Shown piece after piece: positions 26,528 to 36,580 of a stretch of 64,000 bases of DNA. Position numbers and translations under genes: made by a program. The notes under the pieces were generated by a model. It had not been told where the DNA came from. It saw only the letters and a program-made list of their open reading frames with translations, and did no database searches. Source of the DNA: Phycomyces blakesleeanus NRRL 1555(-) (taxonomy: Eukaryota > Mucoromycota > Mucoromycetes > Mucorales > Phycomycetaceae); the NCBI RefSeq assembly GCF_001638985.1, contig NW_017265136.1, forward strand, positions 1,652,181-1,716,180, given 5' to 3'. How positions within the stretch are numbered: the first letter of the stretch is position 1; the number at the start of each line of letters is the position of its first letter.

Positions 26528-29500
26528 GGTAAACTTAAAAATGGAAAGGTAAAGGAGAGGAAAGGGAGACACTATAAAAATAAAATAAAAAACTAAAATA
26601 AAATAAAATAAAAAGCCAAAAAAAGAAAGAACGAAATAAAGAAAAGAAAAAAGGAAAAAGTTAAAAATATATATATCGGTTCCTCCCAATGTTGTGCACG
26701 TTGTCGGTATTCAAAAAGTAATTCAATAATTTCCTAATAAAGTATGCAATTTTCTTTGGAATCTATTTTAAGACTCTGCTCATGTTTTTGTTAAAATCAG
26801 GTAGGCCTACAATTTAATAGGTAGATTCCATCTAGCTAATTAAAAAGGCTGGATTTTATGAGCTTTACATGTTTAAAAGGTATTTTATATATCTTGATCT
26901 GAGTAATGCACTATTTGGGATAAAACAGAGCTCCAAAACAATAACTCTTGTATAAGCAGGACAGCAGAGACTCTTTATCAAAGAATATCAATCCTATATT
27001 GCTCGATAAGAAATGTGTTTGGGATATTTGAAACTATTTTTAAAGCAGTAATAATCTTAGTGTAGGAAATATGTGCTTTTGATCAAATAGTAGCCTTACT
27101 ACTTTTGACAAGGAGTATTCAATCAACAACAGGAACAACAGGAACAACAAAATACCACTTGATAATGCTGTAAAGTATCTTAGCAATGCATTGATATTAG
27201 AAAAATATGCAGGAATACAATTTAGAATCACCACCTATTTCTCATAGTGTTTGGACTCTTGGGTCTAAAAACTATAATTTAGTACTGAGCTTAGAATGTA
27301 CCTTTGTTTTTGTATGCTAGTAACTGACTTATTTCCTCTCATAAAAAAAATTAACCACGCCAATTGAATAAATAGCTATAGATAGAGCTAAAATAAAAAA
27401 AGGTGGCATTTCAACACCATATTTATCGAGATATCAGCTCAAGAGTGCTATGTATAGTTCAAATAAAAGATCCCAATGCGTATAGGCCAATACGTTACTC
27501 TGCAATCAAATACAGGACACTTTGTAAAATTCCTTTTTGCAAAGTCAAGTGAGTCACATCATAATATTTCAAGTCTTTGTTGTATCCGGCTATCTGGAAT
27601 TCTTGATATATGTTTCTTTCTCTTGTACTTGTATATTTTTGAAGCCGCCGGCATTATTGTAAATGAGACAACTACAGTATCGAAGAAGATCAATGTTTTC
27701 TCTTCCTTTTATTTTATTGGTTGACTGTCTTTAAGACCCAGGAAAGATAGAAAAAGCAGAAGAATGGAACAGAGTTTATTGAAAACAAATATATATATAT
27801 AATGGCCTTGTCCTTTTACAAAGATTGCTTTGACCTTAGATTCTATGAGTAGAATGACTATTGTTTAAATTAATTTACTTATTTATTATATCTGTGATTG
27901 TGAAATCGATTTTTCTTTTTCTTTTAGAGGGGGTAAACTAACAATGCTCTTTATGAGTAACTACAGGCTTGGTAATAATGCATATGTATGTATATAAATC
28001 TACTTTTATTTTCATAAATAAAAGTCATTGTATTCTATGAATCTGCGTAGACTTTAGGCCCAAGTTAAAGAAGAACAAGAAAGAAAAAGGGCTTGACAAA
28101 GAGAGAGAAAGAAAGAAAAAGAGAAGAGAGCGAAATCCAGAAATCGGGTTCTGGGATGTGTTGTCGTTCAAATATATTGGTCAGTGAAGAGAGCATAGAG
28201 TCTTTCGATGAATCAATGACATTTACTGATGGTAATGCAAAATGTATTCCAACAAGAACTGCCTATTTTATTTTGGCTGTCTATCTTTATTTCCCTTTTT
28301 GTGTGTATGTGTGAAAGAGAAAGAGAGAGAGAAGGAGGGGGTAATTTGATCTTGTAGAGTAAAGCATTTATATTAACAGGATGATCCAATTTATGTATAA
28401 CTATTTTATAGCGTGTGTGGTTTGAATAAAAGCTTCTTTGCACAAGAACAAAAGAAGAAGAAGAAGAAGAAAAGGAGAGGTTCTGATCAATAACATTCTA
28501 CAAGATAAGAATGATAATAATAGTAAGAGTAAACCAGTAGAAAGAAATGAAAACTACACAAAAAATACTACGGCGATCAAATCATGTCAATAAAGAGGGA
28601 TGTCTTTATATACCTTTATATGTTACCTCCCTAAATCCATTCAAAGATGTCACTTTGATAAGCTCTTGTATACACTTTGGTAATATTAAATTTTGATTCA
28701 TTTACTAGCCCTATAAAGTAGAAACAAAGTTCGAATGGTCTCCAGTCTATTTTAGACTTCTTTATATTATAGAGCGCTTCGAGTAATAAGAACAATGAGA
28801 GAGAAAGAGAGAGAGAAAGAAGCACCAGTAGTAAATTTTGAGAAAACTAGCTAGGTATATATTATGGATTTGTTTGAGAGGAATACTTGTTGGCTAATGT
28901 CCAGAACTAATTGGCAAATATTTACTATCATTACACTAGAACAATGCGGCCATTGCCTGTTTCCCGATGAAACAATAAGCATGGTAAAAAAAAAAGTACT
29001 TCATTTCTTTTTGTTTATTAAACCATATTATTGGATACGCTTAATTGTCCCTAAAAAAAAGCATAAAATCCTATTAATAACTCCCTCGAGATTCTTGAAA
29101 AAAAATATGACATAGATTATATTGGGCGCACGACTAATTCATGTAGATAGCCATTAAATAAATAGCTGTCCTGTAAAATAAAAAGTCTCTTTAGAACTTC
29201 ATTAAATTGGTCTTAATCTCAGCATTATTCAAACATATATACATATACGTAAAGACTAGTATTCGATTGATCTTGTGCTTGAAAATTTCTTAATTCAAAT
29301 ATAGCATTATTTGTTTTCTGGAGTGTAAGGATAGTTTATTAAAAAAAAATGCGAAACAAAGAAGCGATCCCCATAAGTTGAGTACAAGAAATAGAATGTT
29401 AAGACTCCAAAACAAAATAGACAATATGCCATATAGATACGTAGGTATATTTATACTCTCAAAACATAAGGATATCAATATAAATATACATATTAAAATT

Positions 29501-30474
29501 GATAGGCGTGGCTATTGATAGATATACTGTTATCTAGGTCTCTAGACCCAAGGGCTTTTAAACTTTTTATTTTGATTGATATAAATATATATATAATGAT
29601 CAATTTCTTCCTATCTAATCAAATCTTGTTCTATTGTCTTGTGCACATCTTTTGTGTAAGATTCATAAAGATCGACCGATACGCACAGATCACCATACGA
29701 TAAACCGTTCTTTTCACAAGAAAGGCTGTCAAAGAACAGCAAGAACAACTACTTACATATAATCATAAAGGTTTAGTTGATCAAAAAAGGAGAACGCCGA
29801 GTTTGTTGGATGACCAATATGGCAACAGAACTTGCAAACAAGAATTTCCCGCCATACCCAACTGGACAGCTTTCGCAGGAGTGCACGGTCAAGGATACAA
29901 AGTAAAAAGGCAAGTACAAGGAGTCGATGTAAGAATTATTTTTTTTAAAAAAAGATACAAGAGTCTCTCTTTGATTTTTTATTTTATTATTATTATTTCC
30001 CCTACCCGTTAGGTTCAAGTGACTTGAAAGAAAAGCTCCCTAAACACAATCCATATCTGTGTTGTTCCCTATCCCCTCATTCACATCTTCCTCTATTTCG
30101 TCTCCCTTCTATTCCAACTTGTTTTTATTTTCTTACTCTTTCTGCCGTTGCTGCTGTTGCTGTTACTGTTGCTGTTGCCGTTGCTATTGTTGCTGTCGTT
30201 GTTCTTATCCTATTACTCTTTCTCTCTTTCTCTCTCTCTCTCTCTTTTTTTGCTTATTTTTTTTTTAATTTTATTAAGTTATTTTATTTATACCTTTGTA
30301 CACAAAATATCTCTATAGGCTGTGTACAAGCTAATATTTCTTAAACATTTCTTGTATATTCGTATATATATAAAAGTATATCGATACATAAATACATACA
30401 CACTCATATATACATATATGTACAAATATATGTATAAATATATAAAGATATACTATTTTTTTTAATAAATTATA

Positions 30475-30523
<49 letters not shown>

Positions 30524-30634
30524 ATAGAAGATAATTAGTACGCAATAAAAACAGAAACAAAAATAATAATAAAGGCTATATATATATATATATTTATATA
30601 TATTTATATATATATTATACACACACAAATACAG
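26528..30634. other. Intergenic, about 4 kb, no supported gene
   Basis: Mostly AT-rich DNA with many stop codons in all frames. It includes TAAAA repeats near 26580-26610, GAA triplets near 28453-28472, an AGT triplet array at about 30479-30520 and (TA)n just before the next gene. Two less AT-rich islands, 28130-28260 and 29790-29935, look faintly coding but have no recognisable domain; the second is listed among the findings. Confidence 0.55.
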
Positions 30635-32908
30635 ATGGTGGCAAAACATCCACATTCACGCAGGCCATCTACCACCGGATCCATAGTTCCAGAAAAGACG
30701 GACAGGAACACAAAAAGACGCCCTTCTATCTACAGCCGACTATCTGACGGACCTTCTACATCACTTGCTCCCTCCCTTGGGGTAGAAACAAATCCTACAC
30801 TTGTACCCCTTTCTGGATCACGGCGCACCCACTCTTTCTCAACAACCCAAGATAATGCACAATCCTCCGAACGATTTCGACCTTCTGTACCTGGACCAGG
30901 AACTGTAACAGGAACTGGAATTGGAGCTGTGCCTGTAATTGTGCCTGTAACAGGAACAGGAACAGGAACTGTAACAGGAACAGGAACCGGAACTGGAATT
31001 GTACCTGGAAATGGAAATGGAAATATAAATGTAAATGTAAATGTAAACGGAAATGGAAATGGAAATGGAAGTGGATCTGCACCTACTCTGCGAAGTGCCA
31101 GTACAACCTCTTCTGCACCCCGTCTGTCCATTGCCGACCGCTTCATGAGTAACAACTACAGTCAACCAAAAAACGTCTCACCCTCATCGTCAGCCTCCAC
31201 AGTCCGGTCAGTAGAGCAAGACATACCCCGCCCAGTCATAGTTTCAATACCAGACCAGGTCAAATCATCTACAGACACTGGCAAGCTCTCTGTAGCAGAC
31301 CGTTTTATGTCCTCGGCTTCGTCAATGCACTCAAACGATACTCTTTCTCTCCCTATGCGAGAACGATCTGCCTCCAATTTCTCTGGGCGGACCTTACTCA
31401 ACCCCAGCTCCCTCGCCCTGGTGCCTGGTCCAAAGAGACTCACTATTGCAGATACTTTTATGAGAAGTAACTCTGCCCAACAATCACCCTCTGATGGGAT
31501 CGGAATGGATCGAACTAGATCCCGCTCTATAATGGATGAACTTGATCTCGGTCACAGATATCCACATTGTAAGTCTCTCAACCAAAAGATATATATATAT
31601 ATATCAAATTCTTTAATAAATAAAACCTCATTCTGTCTAGCTGAATATATACATCCTCTCGAAGGACCTGGATCACGCAAAAGTGCCGTCCTAGACAACC
31701 ATCTGCTCAATCTTGATCTCTCGATCGCTTCTCCGTCAAGTACTGTCAAGGGAAGAAGCAGCAGCCGCCCCTGGGGTAGCCAGGAAACACTTGTCCAATC
31801 TGACAGAAAAAAACCAATCTATGCAAAGTTTACCGATCCCGGAAAGCATCCCACACACAGTATAAAAGAATCGAGTGAATACTGTCCGACCAGCCGATCG
31901 TATTCTCTGGATGAATATATTGTCGAGCGCCATGACGACCGGGATTACGACCACCAGACGTCCCTTGAAGAAGATCGGCCCTTGACAGAGGATGCATCTT
32001 CGGTACTGACTCTCAAAAACCATGATGACAAAGAAGATCATTACGCTGATGATCCGGTTGCCATGGAAGCAGCCCACCCAAAGAAATGCACACGCGAGAC
32101 CCATCGAGAGCCACGCACACCGTCTGCAGAGCCTCTTGAAACTCCATCGTCCCAATCACCACTTCCCCCACCTCCCCCACCTCCGCGCGGCTTTTGGATC
32201 GGATGCTGTTTTTTCAGCTGTGGCCAGCGTCCGAGCCAGAGCACCCTGAGCCGACAGCAGCAGCAGCGACGTGAAAAGGAAGGTGAGGAGCGCCAAGCAA
32301 AGGCAAACTCAAATTGTGGCAGGCGCAGCTGGGTGATCTGCACTTTCTTTACAGTCATCATGGCTGCCGTGATATCCTATCTGCTCTGGCCACGGACACC
32401 ACTGATGCGGATTGAAGGAGCCTCATTGACTAGTGCAGCAAAGATCACCCAGACCAGACAAGGAATCATGATCGGAAATGCAGCATTTGAGACAGAGTGG
32501 CTGGTGAATGTTACGGTTGATAACCGTCAGAACCGGATACCGACCCGCCTTGTGGCCATCCAGGTAATTGCCAAAGATGCCCTGACTGGCCTATTGATCG
32601 GTAAAGGGCTGCACAACAACGATCCTAGTCCAGAAGTGATTGTGCTGCCCCCCAGAGCGATCTCTACCATTCAGCTGCCAATCCGTGTAGATTACCAGGC
32701 CAGAGATGCATCCGATACTACTTTTGTTGACCTCTCAAAAGCATGCACGCCCCAGCCTGCAACAGCAAATCTAACCCAGGGTCAGCGAGAGTCCTTGCAG
32801 CTCCATTTTTGGATCACTCTCCATCTGTTTGGTCTCGACTGGCTGGGATACAAACCCACAGTTATTGCCACGCCTGCAACAGGTGGATTTGCGTGCCCTA
32901 CTTCATAG
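30635..32908 (+). CDS. Membrane protein with disordered N-terminus and LEA2-like domain
   Basis: Two exons, 30635-31568 and 31641-32908, give 733 residues. The 72-base intron (GTAAGT...TCTAG) is a multiple of three and has no stop, so an unspliced reading of 757 residues is also open. The first 530 residues are disordered and Ser/Pro/Thr-rich, with a Gly-Thr and Gly-Asn repeat tract at about 89-148 and three copies of a short L-[ST]-[IV]-A-D-[RT]-F-M motif. A PPPPPPP run precedes a Cys-rich GCCFFSCG patch and a single membrane segment (ICTFFTVIMAAVISYLLW). The 170 residues after it resemble LEA2/LEA14-type beta-sandwich domains of fungal vacuolar or plasma-membrane proteins (ASLTSAAK, WLVNVTVDNRQNRIPTRL, VVLPPRAIST-like strand order). 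Topology would be N-terminus cytosolic and LEA2 domain lumenal or external. The function is unknown. Confidence 0.8.
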   Translation: MVAKHPHSRRPSTTGSIVPEKTDRNTKRRPSIYSRLSDGPSTSLAPSLGVETNPTLVPLSGSRRTHSFSTTQDNAQSSERFRPSVPGPGTVTGTGIGAVPVIVPVTGTGTGTVTGTGTGTGIVPGNGNGNINVNVNVNGNGNGNGSGSAPTLRSASTTSSAPRLSIADRFMSNNYSQPKNVSPSSSASTVRSVEQDIPRPVIVSIPDQVKSSTDTGKLSVADRFMSSASSMHSNDTLSLPMRERSASNFSGRTLLNPSSLALVPGPKRLTIADTFMRSNSAQQSPSDGIGMDRTRSRSIMDELDLGHRYPHCKSLNQKIYIYISNSLINKTSFCLAEYIHPLEGPGSRKSAVLDNHLLNLDLSIASPSSTVKGRSSSRPWGSQETLVQSDRKKPIYAKFTDPGKHPTHSIKESSEYCPTSRSYSLDEYIVERHDDRDYDHQTSLEEDRPLTEDASSVLTLKNHDDKEDHYADDPVAMEAAHPKKCTRETHREPRTPSAEPLETPSSQSPLPPPPPPPRGFWIGCCFFSCGQRPSQSTLSRQQQQRREKEGEERQAKANSNCGRRSWVICTFFTVIMAAVISYLLWPRTPLMRIEGASLTSAAKITQTRQGIMIGNAAFETEWLVNVTVDNRQNRIPTRLVAIQVIAKDALTGLLIGKGLHNNDPSPEVIVLPPRAISTIQLPIRVDYQARDASDTTFVDLSKACTPQPATANLTQGQRESLQLHFWITLHLFGLDWLGYKPTVIATPATGGFACPTS

Positions 32909-33340
32909 AATACTTCTTTTTAATACACATTGCAAACAAACACTCAAACAATCAAACAATCAAACAATCAAGCAATCAATCAAGCAAACAAGCAGGAAAA
33001 CCTATACACACACACAAACACTCACTCACTCACATAAATGCACACATACAATTATCTACTTTCCCAATAGTTTATCTCCCATCTCGACACTTTTACTCTT
33101 CCTTTATTTCTTTCTTTTATTATTACCTTTACATAGTTACAATACTTGTTCTTACTTTTTCTTTTCTATTTTTTTTTGCCTTTCTTTTCTTTCTTTCTTT
33201 TTCTTCACCTTTTCACTTCATCATTTTTTTTCCAATATATGAATTGTACATGTGTGTGGGTGTGTGTGTGTGTGTGGGTGTGTGTCTTTTGCTGTAGGCT
33301 CACCAAAGACAAAATAATAGCAGCAATAGTGATAATAATG

Positions 33341-33375
<35 letters not shown>

Positions 33376-34085
33376 AATAATAGAAACCCAATGTTTTTTC
33401 TTCTTCTTTCTTTCTTCATAAAAGGAGAGAATACCATTTTTGATAGGGCTAGGGAGTCTTTTCTATGTGCGTGTATGTGTTTGTATGTTTTTCTTATTCT
33501 TATTCTTCTTCTTCTTTGGAATATCATTATATGTAATTTATTCTTTATTATTTCCTCTCTCTCTCTCTCTCTTTATGTATATATTTATGTGAGGGGTGGA
33601 AAGAACAACAGCAAGGATAATAATCAAGCAATTAAGCAATTGAAAGAAGGAATCAAATAAGAGAGAGAGAGAGAGAGAGAAGCATGAAAACAAAGGATCC
33701 CCTTGTAAACTTCCTTGATTTTTATTTAATGCTTATTGTGTAGTACTGCAGACTTCTAAAGTTATTTTTAATATTCTTAAATTTGAGTTGGCTATTATTT
33801 TATTTATGAATTTGTAAACAAGCTTATATGAAGTACAATACAGTGCCTAATAAGCCTACATACATCTTTATAATTAAACAAAGAGAAACAGCAACAATTG
33901 TTAGAGTACAATATATAAAGGCAGTACATGGTTTATATATATATTTCTTCTCTTATAAGTAATACTGATTTCGATGCTGATGCTAATTCAAGAAAAAAAG
34001 AATTAATAGAGTGTATGGATATATATGTATATATAAGGAGGTTTTGTAAGAAGGGGAAGGGGAAGGGGAAGGGGAAGGAGATATA
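32909..34085. other. Intergenic, microsatellite-rich
   Basis: This region contains a CAAT/CAAA-type array near 32942-32990, a (GT)n tract at about 33251-33283, ATA/ATG triplets near 33330-33385, (CT)n near 33556-33573, (AG)n near 33661-33681 and an AAGGGG hexamer array at 34051-34078 directly beside the left end of the inverted-repeat element. No gene is supported. Confidence 0.65.
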
Positions 34086-34236
34086 GTGCTTCTAACAAGC
34101 AATGGTCGCAACCAATAAAAATCAATTTCGTATTTTTAGAAATTTGGTTTCTTGACACTCAATATATATATATATATAACCAAGAGTGGGGTTTTCTTAT
34201 TTTATTTTCTTGTTTTCAATAACTTTACAGTTTGAC

Positions 34237-34434
34237 ATGAGTACGATATTTTTATATGAAGGTGGACTCGACAATGTTGCTGATGAGAATGGTAATCCTG
34301 AACACATAGACTACATGGTTGAGATGATTGCTATTCATTATGAGCACTTGAAAGATCCTACCTCTTTGGAAACACCGTCCACTTCTTTTCTTCTTTTTTT
34401 TTTGAAAAAAAAATTGACCGCCTTTTACAATTAA
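34237..34434 (+). pseudogene. Decayed coding fragment inside the inverted-repeat element
   Basis: An ATG at 34237 opens about 66 codons. The first 48 have normal protein composition (MSTIFLYEGGLDNVADENGN and an acidic continuation) before the frame enters a T-run/A-run block near 34390-34416 and stops. Similar protein-like fragments recur at 35039-35362 and near 35865-36050 (VELFNDGTAVNSRDYKIMK). They could be pieces of a single gene split by the nested element at 34800-35640. No family is recognised. Confidence 0.45.
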
Positions 34435-34799
34435 GTTGACCAATTCCTGGTCAAATGTCAAAATGATTGTTAGAAATTTATTGAAAAAAAAAATTAATGT
34501 CTTTTACAATAATGAAAAAGAAAAGTCTCGAAGATCAATATTATATTTATCATACATATATCACAGAATTAAAAAAAAAAAAAAAGACTATCATGATGAA
34601 GTGGGATTCAGTGAAAATCACCTTATTGAAACCGAATGCAGAATATAAATATATCTTCAATATAACATATAGCATATGGCTATGAGTTTCCAAGTAGCAT
34701 ATTGGAAGTAGGCGTTGATACCACTCCTTTTCAAGGAGAGCTATATTCTTAAGACGGGAAAAGCAATTAATCAATCTTATGCGTTTTAAAAAGGGCACT

Positions 34800-35640
34800 C
34801 TTATGGACAGGCTAACAGGGTAGACTAACAAGATAAAATGGAAAATAAGCGCTACATCACTTATGATTGCTTTCTTTTTTTTTTATCTTACCCGCACTTT
34901 TCTTTTGGGAGGGGGGATCAGACTTTGATATTTGTTAAATGTTTCAAAAATAAAAAACGCTAATTCTACGGGACCGACATTTTTTGTGGGGCACGACATT
35001 TCTATCTAACCAGACTAATTAATTCTGACCACCTCTCTTTGACTCAATGTCCTTTTCTAATCCTTCGGGGCAAACTGATGTATCCTGAAATGCATACAAT
35101 ATATTCAATTAATAGCCGTTTGCGCCCTAAATTTAAGCTTGACAAGAAAGAAATAATAGTTAGTTACAAATACACTATATCAATAGCCAGCTATGCAAAG
35201 GATTATAAGGAGTTGTTGTCATTAGATTATGACGCAATCTTGTTTGATATCATACTATTTATTGGCCTTCTTACGCGTACGATGCCTTTCTTTTTCTTTC
35301 ACCAAATTTTATCTATATTACTGGAAAATGACTCAAGGTTTGTTATTGAAAAAAAAAGTTAGAAGCAAAGCTGCTTATTTTTTCCTCCAAAGGTATTGAA
35401 TCGTGATATCCCGCCCCAGGCAAATATTTTGACAAGATGGGCACAAATTGTGGTCCAGGAGAACCAAAATGCTGTATGCTACCCAAAAATGTCGTCTGCG
35501 TAGGATTAGTATTTTTTTAAAAAAAAAATCATGTAACTAATATCAAAGTACGACCCTAAAAAAAACAAGGCAATTATGGGTAATGTAGTGCTTATTTTCC
35601 ATTTTATCTTGTCAGCCTACCCTGTAAGCCTGTCCATAAG
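34800..35640. mobile_element. Nested element with about 70-150 base inverted ends
   Basis: The left end starts CTTATGGACAGGC at 34800, and the right end is its near-perfect inverse ending at 35640. Similarity continues inward through ACAGGGTAG, ACAAGATAAAATGGAAAATA, AGC.CTACAT and, after a gap, ACTTTGATATT.GTTA.ATG, so the arms reach about 150 bases with indels. The interior holds the frame 35039-35362, which has no recognisable domain. No target duplication is evident. It appears to have inserted into the larger element or its cargo gene. Confidence 0.7.
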
Positions 35641-35807
35641 GTTTCCCCCGCTATAAACAGCTCAATTATTTTCTCCCGTATATCAGGGTATTTCAATAGA
35701 TAAAATTAACTTGGATTTCTGAAAGACAACTGGCGTGAAATTGTGGGATGAACAATTTAAGAAAGTAGAAATCAAGGCAAGTAACAAAGCACGATGAAAG
35801 AAACTCT

Positions 35808-35824
35808 CCCCCCCCCCCCCCCCC
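35808..35824. repeat. 17-base poly-C run followed by poly-T
   Basis: A homopolymer of 17 C is followed directly by about ten T. C/G homopolymers of this size stand out in such AT-rich DNA, and the run lies within the compound inverted-repeat element. Confidence 0.9.
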
Positions 35825-36226
35825 TTTTTTTTTTAATACTTTCTGCGAAATAGGAAAGACTAGATAATACTGCGCGGGAGACCATAAATAATAATATGCC
35901 TGTTGGTACAATTATGAAAAGAAAAGCCGTTGAATTATTCAATGACGGAACTGCTGTCAATTCAAGAGATTATAAAATTATGAAGTTGGTGTCCCAAAAT
36001 CTTGCACATGTTTTATGCACCTTATTATTGACCCTTTTCAAATTTGTATGAGCGGCTTATCTTCTATTTTAGACATCCGTTATATTACGGACAGCTCGCA
36101 AAAGTCTTTGTTTAAAGACTATGAATAGGATTTTTTTTTGTCAAAATATATACTAAAAAAGAAAATATGATATTACCTTAGGTCCCGTCTATGGTCTGAT
36201 CTTCTCTACTTGGAAAACTGTGATTA

Positions 36227-36274
36227 ATTGGTATAGACAGATTTATTTTGAACTTTTAGTCTGTCCATACCAAT
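36227..36274. repeat. 48-base imperfect palindrome with E3-type terminus
   Basis: ATTGGTATAGACAG at the left pairs with CTGTCCATACCAAT at the right, and the interior contains the E3-family sequence TTTTGAACTTTTAGTCTGTC. It lies just inside the right arm of the compound inverted-repeat element and may be a minimal or remnant copy of the E3 family. Confidence 0.65.
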
Positions 36275-36580
36275 AATACTCATGTTAAATTGTAAAGTTT
36301 TGTAAAACAAGAAAAAAAATAAAAAAATAAAAATAAAGCAACCCCACTCTTGGTTATATATATATATATATTGAGTGTCAAGAAATTACATTTCTAAAAA
36401 TACGAAATTGATTTTTATTGGCTAATGATATCGATTTTGATTGGTTGCGACCATTGCTTGTTAGAAGCACTGTACACATGGATATGATAGTCTTAGTATC
36501 AGCCTAATTATTATTATTATTATTATTATTAATAATAATGGTAGTAATAATAAGGAGTAAGGGATATTAATATTTGGTGG

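Larger units (their letters stand above)
34086..36470. mobile_element. Compound inverted-repeat element, probably a decayed DNA transposon
   Basis: The outer arms are 34086-34243 and, inverted, 36277-36470. They share GTGCTTCTAACAAGCAATGG, then GGTCGCAACCAAT, TTTCGTATTTTTAGAAAT, CTTGACACTCAA, a (TA)n tract, AACCAAGAGTGGGG and ACATGAGTA, with one roughly 20-base insertion in the right arm. No clear target-site duplication is visible. Between the arms lie scraps of coding sequence on the plus strand (34237-34380, 35039-35360, 35865-36050) with frameshifts and stops, and a second nested inverted-repeat element at 34800-35640. I recognise no transposase. It may be a non-autonomous element or one carrying a captured host gene. 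Confidence 0.8.

Noticed and set aside
27476..27724. 82-codon plus-strand frame
   Set aside because: It has no recognisable domain, lies in AT-rich DNA and lacks splice partners or a conserved start context.
34050..34080. AAGGGG array considered as a telomere-like or subtelomeric repeat
   Set aside because: Only about four units are present, at an internal position, with no match to a known fungal telomere repeat.
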